Assembly: GCA_021323315.1 (NCBI GenBank) | Contig: JAJTCQ010000011.1 | Location: forward strand, 1 to 38,432 | Direction of reading: 5' to 3' | DNA length: 38,432 bases | DNA from: Gaiellaceae bacterium | Lineage (GTDB): Bacteria > Actinomycetota > Thermoleophilia > Gaiellales > Gaiellaceae | Part shown: piece by piece, positions 8,539 through 16,150 of the stretch | How the letters are laid out: each line of letters begins with the position of its first letter | Position numbering within the stretch: position 1 is the first letter of the stretch | Translations under genes and position numbers: made by a program | The notes under the pieces: model-generated | Told to the model about the DNA's origin: nothing | Seen by the model: the letters and a program-made list of their open reading frames with translations, nothing else | Database searches by the model: none

Positions 8539-9320
8539 GCCGCGGCACCCCGGCCGAGGTACGCCTCGACGACGCGCTCGTCCGCCTGGATCTCCGCGGG
8601 CGTGCCCTCCGCGATCTTCTCGCCGTACTCGAGCACCGTGATGCGCTCGGAGACGCCCATCACGACCTTCATGTCGTGCTCGATGAGCAGCACGGTGAGG
8701 CCCTTCTCGTCGCGCAGACGGTGGGTGAACGCCGTGAACTCGGCGGTCTCTTGCGGATTCATGCCCGCCGTCGGCTCGTCGAGCAGGATGAGTTTGGGAT
8801 CGGTGGCGAGCGCGCGCGCGACCTCCAGCCTGCGCTGGTCCCCATATGGAAGCGTGCCGGCGTACTCCTCGTGGCGGCGCGGCAGCCCGCAGTACGTGAG
8901 GAGCTCGCGTGCCTTCTCCCGCGACTCCCGCTCCTCGCGCCTGACGCGGGGCGTGCCCAGGATCGAGCCGAAGATGCCGCCCTTGGTGCGGCAGTGCATC
9001 CCCACGAGGACGTTCTCCATGGCCGTCATCTGTGCGAAGAGGCGAATGTTCTGGAATGTCCTCCCGATGCCCAGCTCGACGATGGCGTGCGGCGGCTTGC
9101 CGACGACCTCGACGCCGTCGAACACGATCGATCCCGAGGTTGGGACGTACACACCGGTGATCTGATTGAAGAACGTCGTCTTGCCGGCGCCGTTCGGCCC
9201 GATGAGCGCCACGATCGAGCCCCGAGGAATCGCGAAGTCGATGTCGTTCGTCGCCACGAGCCCGCCGAACTCCTTGCGGACCTTCGTCGCGACGAGCAGG
9301 TTGTCCACCGAGGCCTCCAT
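8535..9320 (-). CDS. livG: Branched-chain amino-acid ABC transporter ATPase LivG
   Basis: Second ATPase of the importer, 261 residues. Walker A is GPNGAGKTT at 41-49, the Q-loop region is GRTFQNIRLFAQMTAMENV, the signature is LPYGDQRRLEVARALA, and Walker B is LILLDEPTAGMNP, followed by VLLIEHDMKVVMGV. The long insert after MENVLVG and the TAGMNP motif are typical of LivG. The start overlaps the livM stop by one base (TGATG) and the end overlaps the livF start by four, so translation is coupled throughout. Confidence 0.94.
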   Translation of the reverse strand: MEASVDNLLVATKVRKEFGGLVATNDIDFAIPRGSIVALIGPNGAGKTTFFNQITGVYVPTSGSIVFDGVEVVGKPPHAIVELGIGRTFQNIRLFAQMTAMENVLVGMHCRTKGGIFGSILGTPRVRREERESREKARELLTYCGLPRRHEEYAGTLPYGDQRRLEVARALATDPKLILLDEPTAGMNPQETAEFTAFTHRLRDEKGLTVLLIEHDMKVVMGVSERITVLEYGEKIAEGTPAEIQADERVVEAYLGRGAAA

Positions 9321-10519
9321 CAGTCGTCTGAGCGGTCGCGGTCTGTCATCGCGCCCTCGGTCTGCACGTCGTAGAACGGCGTATCGTGCACGCCCTCCTC
9401 GAGCTCGATCTTGTGCCGGCGTTCGGGTATCAGCCCTGTGGGTCGGAGCAACATCATCACGACGATGATGAGTCCGTAGATGCCGAACTGATACTTCGTC
9501 GGATCGAAGTCGAGCCCGCCTTCCTGGATCTTCGAGCCGATCGTCGAGAGCCCCTCACGGTCGAGGTACGAGAGGATCAGCGCGCCGGCGAGCACGCCCC
9601 AGATCGACCCCATCCCGCCGAGAATGACCATGCAGAGCAGGAAGACGGAGAACTGGAAGAAGAAGTCGGCCGGGAAAGCGCCCGCGCGGTAGCTCGCGAA
9701 GAAGGCGCCCGCGACGCCGCCGAAGAACGCGCCGATCGCGTACGACCACGTCTTCGTGCGCATGAGGGGCACGCCCATCGCGGCGGCGGCCGTCTCGTCC
9801 TCGCGGATCGCGACCCACGCCCGCCCGAGTCGGGAGTCGCGGAGTCGGATGCAGCAGAACACGGTGAAGAGGACGAGCCCGATCGCCGCCCAGTAGTAGA
9901 GGTCGTCCTTGTTCGACTCCTGCCGGAACACGACACCCCCGATGGCGAGCGAGTCGATCGGCGCGATGCCGAAGGTCCCGCCGGTGAGGTCGAATCCACC
10001 GACGGAATCGGCGTTGCGCACGAACTGCGGGACGATCTCCCCGAAGCCGAGCGTCACGATCGCGAGGTAGTCGCCGCGCAGACGAAGCGTCGGCAGGCCG
10101 ATCACGATGCCGACGAGGGTCGTGAAGCACCCCGCGAGGACGAGGACGAGCCACATGTTGAAGTGGATGCCCGGCAGGTCCCCGCTCACCGCCGACCCGA
10201 GGTGGAAGGTGATGTCCTCGAAATGCAGCGAGGCGAGCCACCCTGCGACGTACGCGCCGGCGGCGTAGAACGCGACGTAGCCGAGGTCGAGCAGTCCGGC
10301 GTAGCCGACGACGACGTTCAGGCCGAGCGCCATCGTCGTGAAGATCATCATCACGACCATCGAGCTCACGCCCGGGACGAAGTCGCCGATCAGCGGGAGG
10401 TCACGGAGCGGGTCGACGATGAACGGATAGGCGAGGCCGAGGGCGATCAGCGCCCCAGCCACCCACCAGCTCTTGTCGGTGCGGGCCCGCTGCACCTGCC
10501 GCGAGAGCGCTTCGCTCAT
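9320..10519 (-). CDS. livM: Branched-chain amino-acid ABC transporter permease LivM
   Basis: Integral membrane permease of 399 residues that pairs with LivH to form the transport channel. Hydrophobic segments run from about residue 19 to 340, with the LivM hallmarks GLNVVVGYAGLLDLGYVAFYA near the N-terminal third, LRLRGDYLAIVTLGFGEIV (ATPase-coupling loop), and late GGMGSIWGVLAGALIL. A short charged C-terminal tail extends into the cytoplasm. It starts 4 nt after the livH stop and overlaps livG by 1 nt. Confidence 0.94.
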   Translation of the reverse strand: MSEALSRQVQRARTDKSWWVAGALIALGLAYPFIVDPLRDLPLIGDFVPGVSSMVVMMIFTTMALGLNVVVGYAGLLDLGYVAFYAAGAYVAGWLASLHFEDITFHLGSAVSGDLPGIHFNMWLVLVLAGCFTTLVGIVIGLPTLRLRGDYLAIVTLGFGEIVPQFVRNADSVGGFDLTGGTFGIAPIDSLAIGGVVFRQESNKDDLYYWAAIGLVLFTVFCCIRLRDSRLGRAWVAIREDETAAAAMGVPLMRTKTWSYAIGAFFGGVAGAFFASYRAGAFPADFFFQFSVFLLCMVILGGMGSIWGVLAGALILSYLDREGLSTIGSKIQEGGLDFDPTKYQFGIYGLIIVVMMLLRPTGLIPERRHKIELEEGVHDTPFYDVQTEGAMTDRDRSDD

Positions 10520-10523
10520 CGCG

Positions 10524-11564
10524 TCACGCTCCCTCGGGGGTTCGCTCGCCGAGAATGCCTTGCGGTCGGAACACCAGGGTCGCGATGAGGATTCCGAAGA
10601 TCATCGACCGCGTCCAATCCCCGCCGGGCGTTCCATCCAGGCCCTCGTTCCAGGCCTCGACCATCCCGATCATCAGCGCACCGAGGACGGCCCCGGTCAG
10701 GTTGCCGATGCCCCCGAGCACTGCTGCAGTGAACGCGATCAGCCCGAGCTGGAACCCGGTGTCGTAGCGGATGTTGAACTGGAGCAGATACACGAGCCCG
10801 GCCACTGCGGCGAGCCCTCCCGCAATGACGAAGGTGACGGAGATGGTCCGGTTCACATCGATGCCCATCATCGCCGAGGCCTCCCTGTCCTGGGCCACCG
10901 CTCGCATCGCCTTGCCCTGCCTGGTCGACCGCACGAACCACGTGAGGACGAGAAGGACGGGAATCACGATGAGGAACACCGCGATCGTGTTCCAGCCGAT
11001 CCCGACGCCGCCGATTTCGACCGCATCCGTGCGAGGGATGAAGTTCGGGACGGACTCGAAATCGACCCCGTAGAGCGCGAGCGAGATGTTCTGGACGATG
11101 AAGGAGACACCCACCGCAGTGATCAGGGGTGCGAGTCTCGGTGCGTTTCGCAGCGGTTTGTAGGCAATGCGCTCGATCGTGGCGTTGACGACCGCGAAGA
11201 GCGGAATCGTGACCGCGAGCGTACCCACCAACCCGATCACGATCAGGAGGACGCCGGTGGTCGTGTCAAGGCCGAACACGGAAATGATCATCGTGCTCGC
11301 GACGAGACCGGAGAGAGCGAAGACGTCTCCGTGCGCGAAGTTGATGAGCTGCAGGATCCCGTACACGAGCGTGTACCCGAGCGCCACCAGCCCGTAGATC
11401 GCGCCATTCCTCGCGCCCAGAACGGTGACGTTGAGGAACCTCGTCGGATCCTGCGCGAACTTGACGACGACCCAAATGACGACGAGCCCGAGGATCAGCA
11501 GCCCGATGGCGTCGATGAGGCTAGAGCCCCGAATGCGGTGCAGAGCGGCCGTCGCCGTCGCCAT
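10524..11564 (-). CDS. livH: Branched-chain amino-acid ABC transporter permease LivH
   Basis: The 346-residue permease partner of LivM. It shows the LivH pattern: an N-terminal segment LGARNGAIYGLVALGYTLVY, then QLINFAHGDVFALSGL, the coupling-loop region MRAVAQDREASAMMGIDVN, and GGIGNLTGAVLGALMIGM near the end. About eight or nine hydrophobic helices are visible. It is separated from livK by 69 nt that hold a strong hairpin (11586-11620), unlike the overlapping junctions of the rest of the operon, so its expression is probably set below that of livK. Confidence 0.94.
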   Translation of the reverse strand: MATATAALHRIRGSSLIDAIGLLILGLVVIWVVVKFAQDPTRFLNVTVLGARNGAIYGLVALGYTLVYGILQLINFAHGDVFALSGLVASTMIISVFGLDTTTGVLLIVIGLVGTLAVTIPLFAVVNATIERIAYKPLRNAPRLAPLITAVGVSFIVQNISLALYGVDFESVPNFIPRTDAVEIGGVGIGWNTIAVFLIVIPVLLVLTWFVRSTRQGKAMRAVAQDREASAMMGIDVNRTISVTFVIAGGLAAVAGLVYLLQFNIRYDTGFQLGLIAFTAAVLGGIGNLTGAVLGALMIGMVEAWNEGLDGTPGGDWTRSMIFGILIATLVFRPQGILGERTPEGA

Positions 11565-11585
11565 GAAGTGGCGACTCTAAACGGA

Positions 11586-11620
11586 AACGGGGAGAGAGGG
11601 CAATGCCCCCTCTCCCCGTT
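11586..11620 (-). terminator. Strong intercistronic hairpin between livK and livH
   Basis: Bases 11586-11601 pair with 11605-11620: a 16-position stem with one mismatch (11597 against 11609) and a 3-nt loop. It lies in the 69-nt gap after the livK stop and before livH. No run of U follows on the minus strand, so it is more likely a partial terminator or a 3'-end stabiliser for livK mRNA than a full stop. Such elements behind binding-protein genes allow more binding protein than permease to be made. Confidence 0.65.
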
Positions 11621-11633
11621 CAGCGATGCTGGT

Positions 11634-12980
11634 TTAGGCTCCTGCCGCCGTGACGTTCTCGGGCTTCGGCGAGAAGTTGTCCGACGTCTCGAGCTTGTCG
11701 GTGGCCACGTACATCGTGAAGCCGACCACCGCACCCGACGCGTTCGTCGGGTCGCCGTTCTCGTTGAACCCGAAGTCGCCGAGCAGGCCGTTCTCGACCT
11801 CGGTCTCGAACATCTTCGCGATGATGTCCTCACGCGAACCGTCCGACGCGGCGATCGCGTCGAGCACGATCTGCGCCGACTGCGCGCCGTAGATCGCGTA
11901 GGGGTCGATCGGCTTGCCGGCGAGCGGCCCCTCCTGGAGCTGCTGGACGTACTCCGCGGCGGTGCCGGTGAACGCGTCGATCGGCACGCCGGCGACCGAC
12001 ATGAACATGCCGCGGGCAGCCCCGCCGGCCTCGTCGATCGTCGCCTGCGTGGTGAAGCCGTCCGGCGCGAGCAACTTGACGTCGCCGTCGTTCGGCCCGA
12101 GCACGGCCACCTTGTCCTTGATCACCTGGGCGCCGTTCTCGTCGATGAGTCCTCCGAGGAAGACCGCGTCGGCGTTCGTGCCCTGGATCTTCCGCATCAG
12201 CGCCTCGTAGCTCGACGCCTTGGGATCCCAGGCCTCGAAGCCGGCGACCTCGATGCCGACGTGCTCCGCCGCCTTGCGCGTCGTGGTCGCGATGCCGAGG
12301 CCGTAGGCCTCCTTGTCGTTGAGGATGTAGACGCTCTTGATCCCCTGCTTCTGCATGAACTCGGCGACGAACGCGCCCTGGTAGTCGTCCGCCGGTGCGA
12401 CGCGCGCATAGTTGCGGTTGCCGGTCGGGTAATACTTCGCCGGCTCGCTTGCGTCGCAGCCGCCGGGAAGATTGACCGTCAGGCACGGGTACGTGTTCGC
12501 CGGCGACATCATCGCGATGCCGCCGTCCGGCGCCTCGTTCAGGAGCGGGATGATGATCGCAGCGCAGCCCGAGTTGAACGTGCCGATCACTCCGACGACA
12601 GCGTCGTTCGCAGCGTAGGCATTGCCGTTCTGCGAGCACTTGGCCGAATCCCACTTGGCGGCCTGAGCCGTCGCGTCGTCGCAGACCTGCAACGCGATGT
12701 TGTAGTCGCCAGCCTTCCACCCGCGTTGCTCGAGCTCGAACCGGACTGCAGCCACGATTTGCTCGGTCTGCGTCCGTGACGAGCCCTGCATCGGGAAGTC
12801 GGTCGCGATCAGGTAGTCGGGATCGCCCTCGCCCTCGTACTCGAGACCGGTACACGACGACGACGGAAGCGCCGTCACCTCGCCGCCCCCGTCGTCGTCG
12901 CCGCCGCAGCCTGTAGCGACGAGCGCCAACGCGGCGATCAGGAGCCCGAGTGCCGCAAGCACACTCTTCTTTGCAGTCAA
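11634..12980 (-). CDS. livK: ABC transporter substrate-binding lipoprotein (LivK-like)
   Basis: Periplasmic-binding-protein type I (Leu/Ile/Val-binding) component, anchored as a lipoprotein. I prefer the TTG at 12980 (448 residues) because AGGAGG lies 6 nt upstream; the in-frame GTG at 12995 would include that Shine-Dalgarno in coding sequence. A lipobox LVATGC places the lipidated Cys at residue 25, followed by an Asp/Gly-rich linker. Ligand-fold markers include VGVIGTFNSGCA, IAMMSPANTYP and VYILNDKEAYGLG. Several extra Cys residues are present. The substrate could be branched-chain amino acids, amides or urea; sequence does not decide. It is the first gene of livKHMGF. Confidence 0.9.
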   Translation of the reverse strand: MTAKKSVLAALGLLIAALALVATGCGGDDDGGGEVTALPSSSCTGLEYEGEGDPDYLIATDFPMQGSSRTQTEQIVAAVRFELEQRGWKAGDYNIALQVCDDATAQAAKWDSAKCSQNGNAYAANDAVVGVIGTFNSGCAAIIIPLLNEAPDGGIAMMSPANTYPCLTVNLPGGCDASEPAKYYPTGNRNYARVAPADDYQGAFVAEFMQKQGIKSVYILNDKEAYGLGIATTTRKAAEHVGIEVAGFEAWDPKASSYEALMRKIQGTNADAVFLGGLIDENGAQVIKDKVAVLGPNDGDVKLLAPDGFTTQATIDEAGGAARGMFMSVAGVPIDAFTGTAAEYVQQLQEGPLAGKPIDPYAIYGAQSAQIVLDAIAASDGSREDIIAKMFETEVENGLLGDFGFNENGDPTNASGAVVGFTMYVATDKLETSDNFSPKPENVTAAGA

Positions 12981-13038
12981 AACTGTCCTCCTCACGTCGA
13001 TTCACCCGGTAGCGCGCCGGTCGGGCCGGCAGGTCGAG

Positions 13039-13067
13039 AGTATCGGAGCATGAGTTGGCATGCGCAA
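13039..13067 (-). promoter_or_regulatory. Putative promoter of the liv operon
   Basis: On the minus strand TTGCGC (13062-13067) and GATACT (13039-13044) are separated by exactly 17 nt. Transcription would start near 13032, giving a leader of about 50 nt with short GC-rich inverted repeats (around 13016-13030) and the Shine-Dalgarno of livK. This is the clearest leadered promoter in the window. Confidence 0.5.
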
Positions 13068-13081
13068 CCGAGACCCGCCGC

Positions 13082-13087
13082 TACGAT
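13082..13087 (+). promoter_or_regulatory. Putative -10 box of tRNA-Leu
   Basis: TACGAT ends 12 nt before the mature tRNA 5' end, a reasonable place for a promoter with a short 5' trailer. A TTGGCA (13055-13060) is 21 nt upstream, too far for a standard -35. Confidence 0.35.
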
Positions 13088-13099
13088 CGGCATTGCGCA

Positions 13100-13183
13100 G
13101 CCGGAGTGGCGGAACTGGCAGACGCGCGGGACTCAAAATCCCGTGTCCTCAGGGACGTGTGGGTTCGACTCCCACCTCCGGCA
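13100..13183 (+). tRNA. tRNA-Leu (anticodon CAA)
   Basis: An 84-nt class II tRNA. The acceptor stem GCCGGAG (13100-13106) pairs with CTCCGGC (13176-13182), with discriminator A at 13183. The anticodon stem CGGGA/TCCCG encloses the loop CTCAAAA, giving anticodon CAA, which reads UUG. A long variable arm (GTCC/GGAC stem) marks it as Leu. The T-arm is GTGGG-TTCGACT-CCCAC. No CCA is encoded. It is the only RNA gene I found and appears to have served as an integration site (see 13877-13902). Confidence 0.95.
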
Positions 13184-13277
13184 TGAAGCGCAAGCCCGCG
13201 CGCATGCGGAATGCGTAGACCAGGCGTCATCTTCCGCGGCCCGGCCGAACCTTGGAGGGCACGAGGCGGCGGCGCGC

Positions 13278-13283
13278 TAATCT
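13278..13283 (+). promoter_or_regulatory. Putative -10 box of the small ORF at 13291
   Basis: TAATCT, 7 nt before a GTG that opens a 39-codon frame. The spacing matches the other leaderless candidates in this window. Confidence 0.3.
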
Positions 13284-13290
13284 CAGTGTC

Positions 13291-13410
13291 GTGCCAAGCC
13301 GTAAGCCGGGCTTCATCTCTCGCCCTCCACGGGGCGACGCAGAAGGCTTCTGGGCGTCTCTCCGGTCGTGGATCCGGTACTTCCTCGGCACGCCTGACCG
13401 CAGACTCTGA
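13291..13410 (+). CDS. Candidate small leaderless ORF (39 aa), unrecognised
   Basis: A GTG-started frame of 39 codons ending at TGA 13408-13410. The peptide is basic and aromatic, with segments such as RPPRGDAEGFWASLRSW and IRYFLGTPDRR. About three quarters of third positions are G or C, lower than the neighbouring housekeeping genes but above chance for this composition. A TAATCT lies 7 nt upstream. It could be a real small protein or the surviving 5' end of a larger gene broken after codon 39, since coding signal continues in other frames to 13715. I do not recognise it. Confidence 0.35.
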   Translation: MPSRKPGFISRPPRGDAEGFWASLRSWIRYFLGTPDRRL

Positions 13411-13415
13411 CAGCA

Positions 13416-13715
13416 CCGACGCGGAGCTCGGCGGACTACTCACGCGTCGTATCGCGCTCCGGGCGCGAACACCTGCTTGCCGCGAGCCGAGCTGGGCTGC
13501 GCAGGTGGCAAAGATGACCCGGCAGATGCTGGCCGAGGCGAAAGCCAGGCGGATCGAGGTCACGGTCTCGACGCGGCCGCCGAAGGCGACCGGCGACATC
13601 GTCCTGCTGCCGGACGTCCGCCCACCCACGGCGTCGTCGTGAGCACGACCCGCTGGGCGAGGTGCGCGAGCGGGCCGACGGTTTCCGGCCTCAACCGTTC
13701 TACCGCGCAACCTGA
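13416..13715 (+). pseudogene. Decayed coding remnant(s) with frame changes
   Basis: Coding-like composition passes between frames. One frame ends at 13642 and contains MTRQMLAEAKARRIEVTV from an ATG at 13514, with nearly all third positions G or C. Another frame then carries REHDPLGEVRERADGFRP and stops at TGA 13713-13715. No single frame spans the stretch. This fits one or two genes broken by indels inside the scar behind tRNA-Leu. No family is recognisable. Confidence 0.4.
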
Positions 13716-13732
13716 GCGAAGGTGGGTGAAAC

Positions 13733-13957
13733 ATGGCGCGTGTGAAGGGTGAGATAGCGATCGAGCGGCCGGTCGAGGAGGTGTTCGACCTTGTGGCCGA
13801 CGAGAGGAATGAGCCGCGCTTCAACCCGCGTCTGCGGCAAGTGGAGAAGACCATTCCACAGCGATCTCGATCAGCGGTTGGTTCGACTCACGTCTCCGGC
13901 ATCTGGTGCTCTCGCCTCCCCACGGAGCGAGTGCGCGCCCGTGCGAGACTGCTCGCC
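13733..13957 (+). pseudogene. Truncated SRPBCC-family gene running into the tRNA scar
   Basis: An ATG at 13733 with a good Shine-Dalgarno (GAAGGTGG about 9 nt upstream) starts a protein whose first 40 residues ([19 protein letters not shown], then [16 protein letters not shown]) look like the N-terminus of an SRPBCC/polyketide-cyclase-like ligand-binding protein, normally about 140-150 residues. After about 13855 the similarity stops and the frame runs through the degenerate tRNA 3' end (13877-13902) and straight into the first PFK gene without a stop. I read it as a gene cut by deletion or excision. Whether a fusion with PFK is ever made is unknown; PFK has its own start at 13958. Confidence 0.55.
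13877..13902 (+). repeat. Degenerate direct repeat of the tRNA-Leu 3' end (possible att remnant)
   Basis: These 26 nt match 13159-13184, the T-arm and 3' acceptor strand of tRNA-Leu, at 22 of 26 positions with no gap (offset 718). The identical blocks are GGTTCGACTC and CTCCGGCAT. The T-stem can no longer pair properly and no other tRNA parts precede it, so it is not a working tRNA. Tyrosine-recombinase elements typically leave such a copy of a tRNA 3' end at their far boundary. Confidence 0.5.
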
Positions 13958-15106
13958 ATGCGCTTCGGAGTACTCACCGGCGGCGGCGACGTGCCCGGGC
14001 TCAACCCCTGCATCAAGGCCTTCGTCACGCGAATCGACGCGGCCGGCCACGAGGTGATCGGAATCCGCCGCGGCTGGGCGGGGCTCCTCGAGTGCGACCC
14101 CGACGACCCGGCGAGCGTCGCCGCCAACACCCAGATGCTCGACGTGGGGAGCGTTCGAACCATCGACCGGACGGGCGGCACGATGCTCCATACGTCCCGG
14201 ACGAATCCCGCAAACGTGCGAGCCTCCGAGGTCCCCCCGTTCCTCGCAGCCCGGGCCGACGGCGAGGGCACACACGACTTCACCGACCACGTCCTGCACG
14301 CAATCGAACAGCTCGGGATCGACGCACTCGCTCCGATCGGAGGCGACGACACGCTGTCGTACGCGCTCCGCCTTCACGACGAAGGCGTGCCCGTGGTCGC
14401 GATCCCGAAGACGATGGACAACGACGTCCACGGGACCGACTACTGCATCGGCTTCTCGACCGCCGTGACCCGCGGGGTGCAGTTCATCCACAACCTGCGC
14501 ACGAGCTCGGGGAGCCACGAGCGGATCGCGGTCGTCGAGCTCTTCGGCCGCTACAGCGGCGAGACGTCACTCATCACGGCGTATCTCGCAGGCGTGGATC
14601 GCTCGATCATCTCGGAGGTCCCTTTCGACGTCGACCGCCTGGCGACGCTGCTTCTCCACGACAAGGCGCAGAATCCCTCGCGCTACGCGATGTTGACGGT
14701 GTCGGAGGGCGCGACGCCGAAGAGCGGCGACCTCGTGCTCTCCGGAGAGGCCGACGCGTACGGGCATCGCAAGCTCGGCGGAATCGGTCTCCTTCTGGGC
14801 GAGGCGCTCAAAGAGCGCACCGGGGAGGAGATCATCTACCAGCAGGTCGCCTATCTCATGCGTTCGGGAAGCCCGGATTCGCTCGACCTCATGGTCGCGA
14901 CGAACTACGCGGTGATGGCCGCCGACCTCGCGCTCGAAGGGGATTCCGGCCGGATGGTGTCGCTCCGGAACGGCACCTATACCACGGTGCCCATCTCGGC
15001 AACGCGCGAAGGCGTCAAGCGCGTCGACGTCGACGAGCTGTACGACGTCGACGAATATCGTCCGAAGCTCCGACACGTCCTCGGCAAGCCGATGTTCCTG
15101 TACTGA
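13958..15106 (+). CDS. 6-phosphofructokinase family protein, PPi-type signature
   Basis: PFKs phosphorylate fructose 6-phosphate at C1. This 382-residue protein from ATG 13958 has the N-terminal loop [15 protein letters not shown] at 128-131 and PKTMDND at 150-156, with the catalytic-base Asp in the latter. In this superfamily Asp at the second GGD-x position together with Lys in PKT is the usual mark of pyrophosphate-dependent enzymes, while ATP enzymes have Gly at the first site. So it is probably PPi-dependent; this is inference from motifs. RYSGETSL replaces the common GRxxGW segment. It is followed after 2 nt by a second PFK paralogue. It begins just beyond the tRNA-Leu scar, and upstream only a weak GAGACT hexamer is seen. 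Confidence 0.85.
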   Translation: MRFGVLTGGGDVPGLNPCIKAFVTRIDAAGHEVIGIRRGWAGLLECDPDDPASVAANTQMLDVGSVRTIDRTGGTMLHTSRTNPANVRASEVPPFLAARADGEGTHDFTDHVLHAIEQLGIDALAPIGGDDTLSYALRLHDEGVPVVAIPKTMDNDVHGTDYCIGFSTAVTRGVQFIHNLRTSSGSHERIAVVELFGRYSGETSLITAYLAGVDRSIISEVPFDVDRLATLLLHDKAQNPSRYAMLTVSEGATPKSGDLVLSGEADAYGHRKLGGIGLLLGEALKERTGEEIIYQQVAYLMRSGSPDSLDLMVATNYAVMAADLALEGDSGRMVSLRNGTYTTVPISATREGVKRVDVDELYDVDEYRPKLRHVLGKPMFLY

Positions 15107-15108
15107 TC

Positions 15109-16146
15109 GTGGCGTCGCTCGGAGTCCTCACCGGCGGAGGCGACTGCCCGGGCCTCAACGCGGCCATACGCGCGATCGTGCGGGGCGGCGTCTCGCAGGG
15201 ATACGAGGTCGTCGGCATGCGTCACGGGTTCCGCGGACTGGCCCGGGGAGAAACGGTGACGCTGGACCGGAACTCGGTCGCAGGGATCCTGCCCCGTGGG
15301 GGAACGATCCTCGGCTCGTCCAGCTACGACTGCTTCCGCGAGGAGCGCGGGGTCGAGCTCGTGACCATGACGACACGTGCCCTGGAACTCGACGGGGTCG
15401 TCGCGATCGGCGGCGAGGGGACTCTCGGGATCGCGCACCGCCTCCATGCGGAACACGGCTTCCCCGTCGTCGGGGTCCCGAAGACGATCGACAACGACAT
15501 CGCGGGAACCGATGTGACGATCGGGTTCGACACCGCGGTGCACATCTGCACGGAGGCGATCGACCGGCTGCATACGACTGCCGAGTCGCACAACCGCGTG
15601 ATGGTGGTCGAGGTCATGGGACGCAACACGGGCTGGATCGCGGCCGCGGCCGGCGTCGCGGGCGGTGCGGACATCATCCTCGTGCCAGAGTTGCCGACGA
15701 CGATCGAGGAGGTCGCCGATCACGTCCGCAAGCGCCATGCGCGAGGGAGGAACTTCTCGATCGTCGTCGCCGCGGAGGGGTACCGGCTGACCAGGGAGTC
15801 GGGAGAGCAGGAGGCGCCGGTCGTCCGGGAGCACGACGAGTACGGCTACGAGCGGCTCGGCGGGATCGGACGCGTGATCGCCGACGAGCTCGCCGGGCTC
15901 ACCGGCTTCGACACGCGAGTGACCGTACTCGGCCACGTCCAGCGCGGCGGGACGCCGACAGCACGCGACCGGCTCCTGGCGACCCGCCTGGGGCTGAAGG
16001 CCGTCGAGATCGCGTCCGCAGGTAGGTGGGGGCACATGGCCGCGGTGCGCGGAAACGAGATCGTCGAGGTGCCGCTCGAGGAGGCGACGGCCGCACCACG
16101 GTCGGTCCCGAGAGCATGGCTCGAGTCGGGCCGCGTCGTCGCCTGA
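15109..16146 (+). CDS. pfkA: 6-phosphofructokinase, ATP-type donor signature
   Basis: A 345-residue PFK starting with GTG two nucleotides after the first PFK stop, with no room for its own promoter, so translation is probably coupled. It has LTGGGDCPGLN, GGEG at 101-104, PKTIDND at 124-130, EVMGRNTGWIAA, AEGYRL and a late GHVQRGGTPTARDR segment. Gly at the donor-selecting position with Lys in PKT matches the actinobacterial group III PFKs, in which the Gly form uses ATP and the Asp form uses PPi. Donor use is therefore predicted as ATP. Length is normal. Its stop is 4 nt from the convergent TrpC-like gene, with a small palindrome GAGCGCTC between them. Confidence 0.88.
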   Translation: MASLGVLTGGGDCPGLNAAIRAIVRGGVSQGYEVVGMRHGFRGLARGETVTLDRNSVAGILPRGGTILGSSSYDCFREERGVELVTMTTRALELDGVVAIGGEGTLGIAHRLHAEHGFPVVGVPKTIDNDIAGTDVTIGFDTAVHICTEAIDRLHTTAESHNRVMVVEVMGRNTGWIAAAAGVAGGADIILVPELPTTIEEVADHVRKRHARGRNFSIVVAAEGYRLTRESGEQEAPVVREHDEYGYERLGGIGRVIADELAGLTGFDTRVTVLGHVQRGGTPTARDRLLATRLGLKAVEIASAGRWGHMAAVRGNEIVEVPLEEATAAPRSVPRAWLESGRVVA

Positions 16147-16150
16147 GCGC

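Noticed and set aside
10473-12779. A 768-codon plus-strand open frame across livH and livK
   Set aside because: Antisense shadow of clear liv genes; composition is repetitive Asp/Arg/His/Val and no domain is recognisable.
13855-13903. A second functional tRNA gene
   Set aside because: Only the T-loop and 3' acceptor part are present; the T-stem is unpaired and no D-arm, anticodon arm or 5' acceptor strand precedes it.
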